Shown: positions 13,248 to 19,800 of the stretch, piece after piece | Position numbering within the stretch: position 1 is the stretch's first letter | Layout of the letters: each line of letters begins with the position of its first letter | Translations under genes and position numbers: made by a program | Origin: a virus | Strand: one strand, 5' to 3' | IMG/VR virus record: IMGVR_UViG_3300046004_001066 | Coordinates: 1 to 35,578 of that record | Length of the DNA stretch: 35,578 nucleotides | The notes under the pieces: model-generated | What the model saw: the letters and a program-made list of their open reading frames with translations, nothing else | The model's database searches: none | What the model was told of the DNA's origin: nothing

Positions 13248-14024
13248 ATGTCACAAATAAACAAAATTTACAATGAAAACTGCGTAGATTTTATGCAAAA
13301 GCTACCCGATAATCACATTGATTTAACTGTGACATCGCCGCCTTATGATAATCTTCGTTTATATGACGGTAACATTTCATTTTTTAATGAACAAGTTTGG
13401 AAAGATGTCATTTCTGAATTATTCCGAGTTACCAAAGACGGCGGAACAGTAGTATGGATTGTGAATGATTCTACAATCAAAGGTTCTGAATCAGGCACTT
13501 CGTTTAAGCAAGCGTTATTCGCCATTGAAACTGGTTTTAAATTACATGATACAATGATATACGCTAAAAATTCATACATGCCATTAACTCACCGTAGGTA
13601 TGAACAAGCGTTTGAATATATGTTTATATTTGTGAAAGGTAAGATTAAAACATTCAATCCTATTAAAATTCCATCAGCTACTGCAGGTACGATTAGAAAT
13701 AGAAGTTCGGCTAAACAGAACGAATCTACTTATAGCGAAAGGTGTCGTGATGAAAAAACAATCGTTAATGCTGAAAAACAACATCCGAATATTTTTTATT
13801 ATGATGTCGGTAAAAATGAAAAATCAGCGCATAACGCGCCATTCCCAGAAACACTTGCTCAAGACCATATCGCATCTTGGAGTAATGCTGGAGATTTAGT
13901 ATTTGACCCATTTATCGGTAGTGGTACAACAGCAGTTGTTGCCAAAAAGCTAGGTAGAGATTTCTTAGGTTGTGATGTTTCTAGTGAATACTGCGAAATT
14001 GCTAATAGTAGGTTGCTTAAATGA
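13248..14024 (+). CDS. DNA methyltransferase 2 (beta-class, SPPY motif), 258 aa
   Basis: Catalytic TSPPY at residues 29-33, followed by DNLRLYDG. SAM motif near residue 225 (LVFDPFIGSGTTAVVAKKLG), then FLGCDVSSEYCEIA. SPPY is the form usual in cytosine-N4 methyltransferases, though some adenine enzymes also have it. The order is again beta class. It is too divergent from methyltransferase 1 to be a recent copy. Standard TAGGAGAAACAA ribosome site. Overlaps the next gene by ATGA. Confidence 0.9.
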   Translation: MSQINKIYNENCVDFMQKLPDNHIDLTVTSPPYDNLRLYDGNISFFNEQVWKDVISELFRVTKDGGTVVWIVNDSTIKGSESGTSFKQALFAIETGFKLHDTMIYAKNSYMPLTHRRYEQAFEYMFIFVKGKIKTFNPIKIPSATAGTIRNRSSAKQNESTYSERCRDEKTIVNAEKQHPNIFYYDVGKNEKSAHNAPFPETLAQDHIASWSNAGDLVFDPFIGSGTTAVVAKKLGRDFLGCDVSSEYCEIANSRLLK

Positions 14025-15121
14025 AAACAATAAAGACGCAATCCGTAAAATACGCAGGTAGCAAACTAAAGCTACTCCCAGCAATCCTAGACTTGATTCC
14101 TGACAACGTAAACACTGTCTTAGACGGTTTCTCAGGTTCAACAAGGGTATCGCAAGCATTGGCTTATTCAGGCTACACTGTGACTAGCAATGATGTATCA
14201 CCGTTGTCTGAGGTGTTAGCTACTTGTTACTTACAACCAACTTCGTCACCTACTACTTGCTATCTACAATCACCCTCAAATAACCACCAAGAGTTAATCA
14301 GCCATCTTAACGCCTTACAACCCGTTGACGGCTGGTTTACAGCAAACTACGGTGGTTATGCCGATACTAAGTCCAGCGTCCAACCAGACGGCTTAAAACG
14401 CATCTGGCAACGTCACAATACCAAAAAGCTAGACGCTATCCGTACAGAAATTGATAATCTCAACTTAGATAATGTGACTAAATCAGTCGCACTAACCAGC
14501 TTAATTCTTGCTATGGACGCAGTTGATTCATCACTAGGGCATCAAGTTAGCTATTTGAAAGAATGGTCGTCACGCTCATATAAAGACGCTATTTTGCGTG
14601 TACCAGACATCAAACTTACTGATAAGCAACATACTGTGATTAAAGGTGATGTGTTTGACGCTATTGGGAAGCATCACAACTTAGCATATTTTGATAGTCC
14701 TTATGGCAGCAGTAATGCTAAGATGCCTTCCTCACGCATACGTTATGATTCTTATTATCACATCTGGAAGACTATAGTCCTAAACGACAAGCCTGAGTTA
14801 TTTGGCAAGGCTAAACGTCGAGTTGACTCACGAGATAATTTTGATTGTCCGTTTGAGGATTATCGAGGTACTTACGCGATTGATGCGATGCGTAAGCTGG
14901 TGACCAATGTGAATGCTGAATATGTGATAGTGAGTTATAATAACAATGGAATTATCACGCTTGATACAATGCTCGAAATCCTAAATAATAACGGCAAACT
15001 ACTTAAAACAGTCGTTGTTGATTATAAGCGCAATGTGATGTCTGCTATGAATTGGACGAAAGAGTGGGTTAATCAGGAAAATAATAATCAAGAATATTTA
15101 TTTTTGCTTGAAAAGACTTGA
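14021..15121 (+). CDS. DNA methyltransferase 3 (D12-class adenine-specific), 366 aa
   Basis: N-terminal VKYAGSKLKLLPAIL followed by the SAM loop VLDGFSGSTRVSQALA (33-48) and SNDVS, with the catalytic motif late (YFDSPYG, 223-229). That order is the alpha/D12 group (Dam, M.FokI) that methylates adenine N6. DSPY replaces DPPY. A Pro/Ser/Thr-rich insert with an internal diverged repeat (TCYLQPTSSP and TCYLQSPS, about 69-86) interrupts the region after motif I. Third methyltransferase in one operon with the two before it. Confidence 0.88.
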   Translation: MKTIKTQSVKYAGSKLKLLPAILDLIPDNVNTVLDGFSGSTRVSQALAYSGYTVTSNDVSPLSEVLATCYLQPTSSPTTCYLQSPSNNHQELISHLNALQPVDGWFTANYGGYADTKSSVQPDGLKRIWQRHNTKKLDAIRTEIDNLNLDNVTKSVALTSLILAMDAVDSSLGHQVSYLKEWSSRSYKDAILRVPDIKLTDKQHTVIKGDVFDAIGKHHNLAYFDSPYGSSNAKMPSSRIRYDSYYHIWKTIVLNDKPELFGKAKRRVDSRDNFDCPFEDYRGTYAIDAMRKLVTNVNAEYVIVSYNNNGIITLDTMLEILNNNGKLLKTVVVDYKRNVMSAMNWTKEWVNQENNNQEYLFLLEKT

Positions 15122-15147
15122 CAAAACGTAGTACAAAATGAAATAAT
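15118..15147 (+). promoter_or_regulatory. Promoter with GTAGTAC site, overlapping a stop codon
   Basis: TTGACA (15118-15123, containing the TGA of methyltransferase 3), 18 bases, AATAAT (15142-15147). GTAGTAC lies in the spacer (15128-15134). Confidence 0.6.
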
Positions 15148-15182
15148 ACATTCGCAGTAACAACACACTTGGAGAAACAAAA

Positions 15183-15554
15183 ATGACAAACTTTAGCGAT
15201 TTAAAAGGTAAAACAATAACATCTGTAGAAGGATTAGGTTATAGTTCAGATTTAGTCACATTTAAATGTTCAGACGGTTCTATTTACAAAATGTATCATT
15301 ATCAAGATTGTTGTGAATCAGTTGATATTGAAGACCTCTGTGGTGATATTGATGATATTTTAAATAGTGAAATTCTAGTAGCTGAAGAAGTTGATGGTGA
15401 AACGCCTAATGACTTTGATGAATCACAATATGAATCTTACACTTGGACTTTTTACAAATTAAACACGATTAAAGGCGGTATCACAATTCGATGGTTCGGT
15501 AGTTCAAACGGATGTTATTCTGAATCTGTGGAGTTTGAAAAAGTTGAAAGTTAA
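15183..15554 (+). CDS. DUF7448-like phage protein, 123 aa
   Basis: LKGKTITSVEGLGYSSDLVT, then DGSIYKMYHYQDCCESVDIE with the CC pair at about 43-44 and GDIDDILNSEILVAEE match, from memory, a widespread small phage family (DUF7448). Function unknown. The acidic middle and beta-rich ends suggest a compact globular protein. Own promoter and CTTGGAGAAACAAAA ribosome site. Confidence 0.72.
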   Translation: MTNFSDLKGKTITSVEGLGYSSDLVTFKCSDGSIYKMYHYQDCCESVDIEDLCGDIDDILNSEILVAEEVDGETPNDFDESQYESYTWTFYKLNTIKGGITIRWFGSSNGCYSESVEFEKVES

Positions 15555-15572
15555 ATTTTTAGTTATTAACTA

Positions 15573-15602
15573 TTGACAAAAACCAATTATTCATGCTATG
15601 TT
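15573..15602 (+). promoter_or_regulatory. Promoter
   Basis: TTGACA (15573-15578), 18 bases, TATGTT (15597-15602). Transcription would begin about 25 bases before the ATG at 15634. Confidence 0.6.
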
Positions 15603-15633
15603 ACGGCTTTTACAACTTAACCTAACTATTATC

Positions 15634-15756
15634 ATGGACGAAAAAATTATCCGCCGCGACCAGCCCGAAGATTTCCCAGAAATTGATGAATACGATGACA
15701 TCAGCAACGAATTAGAATTGCTGGATATTTTTGATGACGAAGATGCACCTTTTTAG
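15634..15756 (+). CDS. 40-aa acidic protein ending in an SSB-like tip
   Basis: Asp/Glu-rich (ending DIFDDEDAPF). The last residues copy the acidic, Pro-Phe-terminated tip of bacterial SSB (DDDIPF), the docking peptide for RecQ, ExoI, PriA, RecO and others. The window's own SSB ends DYADDIPF. There is no DNA-binding domain, so the peptide could compete for SSB partners (inference). First gene after its promoter, but the ribosome site is weak (no GGAG). Confidence 0.55.
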   Translation: MDEKIIRRDQPEDFPEIDEYDDISNELELLDIFDDEDAPF

Positions 15757-15766
15757 ATAGAGCTAT

Positions 15767-15853
15767 ATGATTATTGAAAGTATCACAGTTACTGCTGGGT
15801 TATCCTCAGCGGTGTTAGGTTGGTTGTATTTTGTTTTACGAGGAATTTTATGA
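15767..15853 (+). CDS. Tiny single-pass membrane protein, 28 aa
   Basis: MIIESITVTAG followed by a hydrophobic run (LSSAVLGWLYFVLRGIL) spanning one membrane. Its TGA overlaps the next ATG (ATGA), which supports translation. The ribosome site is weak. Confidence 0.45.
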   Translation: MIIESITVTAGLSSAVLGWLYFVLRGIL

Positions 15854-16038
15854 GAAGGTTGACTAGAGTCGGGCTTGTTGAGCTACCAAGTGCGTTGCGC
15901 GAAGTACCTAAAGAAGTATCTAAACTAAGTATTGCTGAAGTAGCGTATTACTTGTGGTTAAACGGTTCTGACGACGATGCACTTGGGAATTGGATAAAAG
16001 CAGAAAAAATTGTTTTAGGAGGTAACTATGAACGCTAA
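15850..16038 (+). CDS. DUF2934-like small protein, 62 aa
   Basis: The C-terminal half, IAEVAYYLWLNGSDDDALGNW then IKAEKIV, fits the DUF2934 pattern (A-Y-x-L-W-x2-G ... D-W-x2-A-E). ATG 15850 is preferred (GAGGA upstream) over the in-frame ATG at 15820. Role unknown. Confidence 0.68.
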   Translation: MRRLTRVGLVELPSALREVPKEVSKLSIAEVAYYLWLNGSDDDALGNWIKAEKIVLGGNYER

Positions 16039-16336
16039 AGAAGAGATACTTGACTTTTTAAGCGACAACAATTTAATACTTATCGCGGCTGAGGTTAGAT
16101 ATGAACCTTATTGGGATTCTAAATTACATAGCATGTCGGTATTATTTGAAAGATTCAATCAAGCTGAAAAGATTAAATTTTTAGAATCGTTGGATTTTGA
16201 ATATGACGCTGGTTATGGATGTCAAGAATTATTTGGTAATTTATGGTTCTCAGATGGAACTTGGGCTATTAGAAGTGAATATGATGGCTCAGAATGGTGG
16301 GAGCGTATTATTAAACCTAAAATTCCTACGAAATAA
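16028..16336 (+). CDS. Hypothetical protein, 102 aa
   Basis: Starts within the end of the preceding gene, with TTAGGAGGTAACT just before ATG. Trp/Tyr-rich C-terminal half (CQELFGNLWFSDGTWAIRSE, EWWERIIKPKIP) of a type seen in phage early genes. Function not known. Confidence 0.72.
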   Translation: MNAKEEILDFLSDNNLILIAAEVRYEPYWDSKLHSMSVLFERFNQAEKIKFLESLDFEYDAGYGCQELFGNLWFSDGTWAIRSEYDGSEWWERIIKPKIPTK

Positions 16337-16339
16337 TGC

Positions 16340-16368
16340 TTGACAAAGCGCACTACAAACTTTAGAAT
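16340..16368 (+). promoter_or_regulatory. Strong promoter for the recombination genes
   Basis: TTGACA (16340-16345), 17 bases, TAGAAT (16363-16368). GCACTAC (16350-16356), the reverse of GTAGTGC, lies in the spacer. Confidence 0.75.
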
Positions 16369-16412
16369 CTTTTACAGGTTAAACGCAGTACCTACTTAAA
16401 CTGCAATTTGAA

Positions 16413-16440
16413 AATGTAGAGTTCGTATTCAACTCACATT
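16413..16440 (+). promoter_or_regulatory. Leader stem-loop before Sak4 gene
   Basis: AATGTAGAGTT (16413-16423) pairs with AACTCACATT (16431-16440), 10 bp with one bulged A and a 7-base loop. It ends 22 bases before the ATG. Confidence 0.55.
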
Positions 16441-16462
16441 AAAACTTACTTGGAGAAACAAA

Positions 16463-17443
16463 ATGTCATTACTATCACAAATTACAAAAACAAACAAACA
16501 AACAGGTATCAAAGCGGTTATTTATGGCGCGACAGGAATGGGTAAAACAACCCTAGCGTGTTCAGCTCCTAAACCCTTGTTGATTCCAACTGAAGGTGGT
16601 TATACGGACGTAGACCCTGAGAAAGTGGCTATTTTACCACAAGTTATTCGGGATTTTGACGTATTGACTAATGTGCTGAAAGACTTGGTTAATTGCTACA
16701 GCGAAGAAAACGGTTTAGTTCTACCAGACGGTAGAGAAATTAAATCTATTGTTTTAGATTCTATCACAGCAACTGAGCGTCTTATTCACGATAAAATTAT
16801 TCGTTCAGATAAGAAGTTTTTACCAGGTAATCCTGCCAATGTAACGATGGAATCTGCAATCAACGGTTATTCTAGCGCGTACAACTCAGCGGCAGAAAAG
16901 GTATCTGAGTTGCTTCGCAGATTAGAATACTTTTCAAATCGCGGCATCAATGTGATTATTATTGCACATTCAATCAGCTATCTTGAAAAAGATATTGCGA
17001 TGGGAGAAGAATATACTTACACAGATTGTGCATTGTATTCACCACGCAACGGCAAGTTCTTAGGCGCAAGAGATTTATTGCGTCAGTATGTAGATTTGAC
17101 AGGTTATATGCACGCGCCATTCAATACGTTTAAAATTGGCGAAGGTAAGAATTCTGCTAAAGTTGCTAATATGACTGATGGAGTGAAATATGTCATCGGT
17201 GTGAACAAAAATCCACGTTATGAAGCTAAGAATCGCTACGGGTTAGAAAACATTGAACCTATTGTTATTCCTAAACACATCGGGTGGAACGCAATTGCAG
17301 CGAAGATTAAAGAATCTACAGGTAAAGATTTTATCAATCGTGAGTATCCGTTACCTGTAGATGGAGTTGAACCTGTAATAATCGCTGAACAATCGGTTGA
17401 AGAAGCTATCACAGAAGTGCAAACACCTGAGTTTGTTGACTAA
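16463..17443 (+). CDS. Sak4-like RecA-fold single-strand annealing ATPase, 326 aa
   Basis: Walker A GATGMGKT (22-29), Walker B SIVLDS (95-100), a Rad51/RecA-core pattern with RGINVIIIAHS as the strand after the B motif, and a C-terminal variable tail ending EVQTPEFVD. Proteins of this kind (AAA_24-type, Sak4) promote annealing or strand exchange with a cognate phage SSB and a Cas4-like exonuclease. All three are in this window (18301, 24976), and Gp157 is adjacent. CTTGGAGAAACAAA precedes ATG. Confidence 0.88.
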   Translation: MSLLSQITKTNKQTGIKAVIYGATGMGKTTLACSAPKPLLIPTEGGYTDVDPEKVAILPQVIRDFDVLTNVLKDLVNCYSEENGLVLPDGREIKSIVLDSITATERLIHDKIIRSDKKFLPGNPANVTMESAINGYSSAYNSAAEKVSELLRRLEYFSNRGINVIIIAHSISYLEKDIAMGEEYTYTDCALYSPRNGKFLGARDLLRQYVDLTGYMHAPFNTFKIGEGKNSAKVANMTDGVKYVIGVNKNPRYEAKNRYGLENIEPIVIPKHIGWNAIAAKIKESTGKDFINREYPLPVDGVEPVIIAEQSVEEAITEVQTPEFVD

Positions 17444-17451
17444 ATATGAGT

Positions 17452-17478
17452 AGCCGAGTTGTCACAACTCGGCTTTTT
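17452..17478 (+). terminator. Rho-independent terminator abutting the next ribosome site
   Basis: AGCCGAGTTG (17452-17461) pairs perfectly with CAACTCGGCT (17465-17474) around TCA, followed by TTTT. The T-run continues directly into TTGGAGAAA, the ribosome-binding site of the next gene. Confidence 0.78.
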
Positions 17479-17490
17479 GGAGAAATTAAA

Positions 17491-17694
17491 ATGAAAGAAT
17501 TACAATTAGGCTTTTCTATATTTGGCGTATTGATGTTAGTATTCATCATGCTAACAATTTCTTATTTAAAAGGTGTTGTATATTGGCAAAACAATTCAAT
17601 GAATGTACCTACCTCTATTGCAGAAAAACAAGACTTCTGCGGTAATGAAGATTGCAGAAAAGCCGTTGATGTATATTTAAAATCTAGCAAATAG
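17491..17694 (+). CDS. Small membrane protein, 67 aa
   Basis: N-terminal membrane helix (FGVLMLVFIMLTISYL, about 11-26) and a short outside or periplasmic tail with two cysteines (CGNEDC). An in-frame ATG at 17446 is rejected because it would translate through the terminator stem. ATG 17491 has TTGGAG 8 bases upstream. Function unknown. Confidence 0.68.
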   Translation: MKELQLGFSIFGVLMLVFIMLTISYLKGVVYWQNNSMNVPTSIAEKQDFCGNEDCRKAVDVYLKSSK

Positions 17695-17702
17695 GAACTG
17701 CC

Positions 17703-18215
17703 ATGTCACGCTCACTATACGAAATATCATACGAATATCAATTAGCATTTGACAACATAACTAATTTATTAGAAGATGTTGACATTGCAGATAAAGATGC
17801 TATTATTAGCAACACATTAGCCAATATAACTCATGAATTTGACAACAAGGCGTTAAATGTCGCGCGTTACATTGGAAATTTAGAACATGAGCTTCTTGGA
17901 GTTAAAGAAGCTACCAAACGGTTGCAAGTACGCGCTAAAGCTACCGAGAATAAGATTGACAAATTGCGCGAGTATCTTTTAAACGAGATGCGAAAATTAG
18001 ATAAAAAATCTATCAAGTCAGATGAAATTATGTTGACACTGCGAAACAACCCTGCTAAAGTGGTCATCACAGATGAAGAATCGCTACCAGCAGATGTTAA
18101 GTACAAAGTAACAGAAATAAAAGTTGACAAGAAGCTGATAGGTGATAAAATTAAATCTGGTGAAGATGTGCAAGGTGCGGTATTGACATCATCACAACGC
18201 TTGGAAATTAAGTAG
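17703..18215 (+). CDS. Siphovirus Gp157-family protein, 170 aa
   Basis: Matches Gp157 in order: EFDNKALNVARYIGNLEHEL, a long coiled coil with KRLQVRAKATENKIDKLREY, LLNEMRKLDKKSIKSDEIML, LRNNPAKVVI, then LPADVKYKVTEIKVDKKLI and DVQGAVL at the end. Members sit beside SSB and recombinase genes in phage replication modules. The first was linked to phage resistance in Streptococcus thermophilus, and the mechanism is unknown. Here it lies between Sak4 and SSB. Confidence 0.88.
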   Translation: MSRSLYEISYEYQLAFDNITNLLEDVDIADKDAIISNTLANITHEFDNKALNVARYIGNLEHELLGVKEATKRLQVRAKATENKIDKLREYLLNEMRKLDKKSIKSDEIMLTLRNNPAKVVITDEESLPADVKYKVTEIKVDKKLIGDKIKSGEDVQGAVLTSSQRLEIK

Positions 18216-18248
18216 TCTGAAAGGACGGCTTTTAAAAACTAAACAAAA

Positions 18249-18277
18249 ACCAGCTAGTTACAATCCATCTAGCTGGT
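18249..18277 (+). promoter_or_regulatory. 9-bp perfect stem-loop before SSB gene
   Basis: ACCAGCTAG (18249-18257) pairs with CTAGCTGGT (18269-18277) around 11 bases, ending 23 bases before ATG. No U-tract. Confidence 0.6.
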
Positions 18278-18300
18278 AACTAACCAAAAGGAAACATATT

Positions 18301-18846
18301 ATGTCATTTTTAAATCAAAACTTTACTGGTGTACAAGAAGCAGGTGTATCAAACCGTCTTAACTTAGGTTGGTTCAATGTAATTATCACAGATATTGAAG
18401 ATAAAAAAACTCAAAAAGGTAATGAGTACCCTGAGTTTAAGTTTGAGGGTTATAAAGGTGAGTACAAAGGCAAGGTTATTACCACTCGTATGCTACTTTG
18501 CAACGTAGCTCATCCTACATCAGAACAAGCGCGAAACATTGCCAACGGGCAATTAAAATCAATTTTGATTGCAATTAACGCTATTGATGCTAACGGCAAC
18601 TGCAATCTTAAATCTTACGCAGATGCGAAAGGTAAGCCTTTCTGGTTGCGTACAGATGTTGATGAAAACGGTTACATCGTAGTCGCTGAGTTTAAACCTA
18701 AAGACTTTGAACCACCTTATGAAGGTTCTAACGAAGTACAACCTCCACCACCTGCTAGACGTGACGCTGGAAGTACAGCACAACCAGTACCAGCATCGGC
18801 TAATACAGGCGCAACGGCTGATTACGCTGACGACATTCCTTTTTAG
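18301..18846 (+). CDS. DUF669-type phage single-strand DNA-binding protein, 181 aa
   Basis: An OB-like core (LNLGWFNVIITDIEDKKTQK, YKGEYKGKVITTRMLL, KPFWLRTDVDENGY) as in DUF669 proteins found beside Sak4 recombinases. A Pro/Ala-rich flexible linker follows (about 140-172), then the acidic tip DYADDIPF. The tip matches the SSB docking peptide, which argues strongly for an SSB function. It coats single strands and recruits partners, probably Sak4 and helicases. Confidence 0.85.
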   Translation: MSFLNQNFTGVQEAGVSNRLNLGWFNVIITDIEDKKTQKGNEYPEFKFEGYKGEYKGKVITTRMLLCNVAHPTSEQARNIANGQLKSILIAINAIDANGNCNLKSYADAKGKPFWLRTDVDENGYIVVAEFKPKDFEPPYEGSNEVQPPPPARRDAGSTAQPVPASANTGATADYADDIPF

Positions 18847-18862
18847 TCTCCAAGCTAAGAGT

Positions 18863-18896
18863 CCCGCTTCGCCGACGGGTTAATTATCGGCTAACC
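18863..18896 (+). promoter_or_regulatory. H-type pseudoknot with competing hairpin before the HU gene
   Basis: CCCG (18863-18866) pairs with CGGG (18876-18879), and GCCGA (18871-18875) with TCGGC (18887-18891). The arms are interleaved with loops of 4, 0 and 7 bases. GGTTA (18878-18882) can instead pair with TAACC (18892-18896), breaking the first helix. GTTAATT (18879-18885) also matches AATTAAC (18905-18911), next to the AAGGA ribosome site. Confidence 0.5.
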
Positions 18897-18920
18897 TAAT
18901 ATAAATTAACAAGGATTCAC

Positions 18921-19199
18921 ATGAATAACAAACAAGACTTAGTTTCACTAGCTACCGTAAAACTGGCTGAAACAACAAAACTACCATTACCACTAAGCAA
19001 CGCTGAGATGAATCGCATTGTAGATGCTGTTACAGACGCAATTACTGAATTATCGTACAATGGTGGATTGCGTATCACAGGTTTAGGTACTTTTAAAGTT
19101 AAACGTCAAGCGGCTAGAAAAGGGTCTATGCAAGGTAAAGATTGGCAATCACCTGAAAAAGATGTCTTGCGGTTTAAAGCTGGTAAGCGTAAGATTTAA
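18921..19199 (+). CDS. HU/IHF-family DNA-bending protein, 92 aa
   Basis: N-terminal helices (LVSLATVKLAETTKLPLPLS, MNRIVDAVTDAITELSYNG), then the family signature GLGTFKVKRQAARKG and a beta-arm return (DVLRFKAGKRKI). The arm lacks the usual RNP-x-TG with its intercalating proline (SMQGKDWQSP instead), so bending may be weaker or different. Phage HU-like proteins compact or architecturally organise DNA during replication and packaging. It stands alone between two structured RNA regions. Confidence 0.9.
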   Translation: MNNKQDLVSLATVKLAETTKLPLPLSNAEMNRIVDAVTDAITELSYNGGLRITGLGTFKVKRQAARKGSMQGKDWQSPEKDVLRFKAGKRKI

Positions 19200-19332
19200 A
19201 TTATACAAACTCTTGTTCAAAGAGTCTAAATTTGAACACCTCTTTTATAACTTCTTCACACTGTGGAAGTAAAACTTGGTGTTAATCCTCCTGATTTGTG
19301 AGTAATAACAAATCTTCTAATTTCATTTTAAA

Positions 19333-19367
19333 AACCCTACCCGTATCTCCGAGGGTTATATCGGAGA
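19333..19367 (+). promoter_or_regulatory. H-type pseudoknot
   Basis: AACCC (19333-19337) pairs with GGGTT (19353-19357), and TCTCCGA (19346-19352) with TCGGAGA (19361-19367). Arms are interleaved with loops of 8, 0 and 3 bases. The second helix is followed by GTCTATTTT, so it could also terminate transcription. Confidence 0.5.
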
Positions 19368-19394
19368 GTCTATTTTAATAATTAGGTTATTGAA

Positions 19395-19461
19395 ATAAAC
19401 TAGCTAAGTGAATTATAATTGTCTAAAGGCGAGTTTTTCATCACAAACTTAGCTGGTTTAT
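19395..19461 (+). promoter_or_regulatory. 15-bp stem with 37-base loop ahead of tRNA
   Basis: ATAAACTAGCTAAGT (19395-19409) pairs with ACTTAGCTGGTTTAT (19447-19461), with a single G-T pair. It ends 13 bases before the tRNA. Confidence 0.6.
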
Positions 19462-19474
19462 AATACATTGCAAT

Positions 19475-19549
19475 GTGACGGTAGCATAATCAGGTTAATG
19501 CCTTCTACTCATAATAGAATTTATGCAGGTTCGAGTCCTGTCTGTCACA
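19475..19549 (+). tRNA. tRNA with CAT anticodon (elongator Met or Ile2)
   Basis: A complete cloverleaf: acceptor GTGACGG/CTGTCAC (one G-T), D-stem GCAT/ATGC with an AATCAGGTTA loop, anticodon stem TTCTA/TAGAA with loop CTCATAA (anticodon CAT, 19510-19512), variable TTTAT, and T-arm GCAGG/CCTGT with loop TTCGAGT. The discriminator is A and CCA is not encoded. The 1-72 pair is G-C and the anticodon stem lacks three G-C pairs, so it is not an initiator. Met elongator is likeliest. An isoleucine tRNA with lysidine-modified C34 is the alternative. Confidence 0.9.
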
Positions 19550-19560
19550 CTAAATAATTG

Positions 19561-19595
19561 AACTTCATGTAACCTAGGCTATTACATGAAGTTTT
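19561..19595 (+). terminator. 12-bp perfect hairpin just after the tRNA
   Basis: AACTTCATGTAA (19561-19572) pairs with TTACATGAAGTT (19582-19593) around 9 bases, followed by only TT. It may end the tRNA transcript, serve as a processing site, or be a helix of a larger RNA continuing downstream. Confidence 0.6.
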
Positions 19596-19800
19596 GACCA
19601 GCAACACTTAGGCTACTTGTGCAAGAAGTCAGAATGTGAAAACGACTGGGATTTTACACAACAGTACGAACCGTTGCTGAAATTACGGCACGTTTGGTAG
19701 CATTGGCGAAACAACGCTACACACTTTAGGCTAACGGGAATTCCGTCACTACGTTAGTAACACTCTAGCTGTCGAGCTTAAATTCGGCTTTATTTAACCT
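19596..19800 (+). ncRNA. Candidate structured non-coding RNA, about 200 nt
   Basis: No ORF. CAGCAAC (19599-19605) closes with GTTGCTG (19673-19679), enclosing TGTGAAAA/TTTTACACA (19635-19660, one bulge). Next is GTAGCATTG/CAACGCTAC (19697-19720, one mismatch, GCGAAA loop). CTAACG/CGTTAG (19731-19757) overlaps ACGG/CCGT, and TTAAAT/ATTTAA (19778-19797) follows. I recognise no known family. Confidence 0.5.

Larger units (their letters stand above)
19200..19474 (+). other. Non-coding stretch with several RNA helices upstream of the tRNA
   Basis: No credible ORF. Helices: ACTCTT/AAAGAGT versus GTTCAAA/TTTGAAC (mutually exclusive, 19208-19243), GATTTGT/ACAAATC (about 19293-19315), the interleaved pair at 19333-19367, and a 15-bp stem 19395-19409 with 19447-19461 (one G-T pair, 37-base loop). 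A TATAAT lies at 19459-19464, just before the tRNA. Confidence 0.6.

Noticed and set aside
19201-19326. Minus-strand short protein (start 19326, KLEDLLLLTNQED then a stop, then LLPQCEEVIKEVFK)
   Set aside because: An in-frame TAA (19282-19284) breaks it, there is no placed ribosome site, and the same bases form + strand RNA helices. A decayed gene is possible but unsupported.
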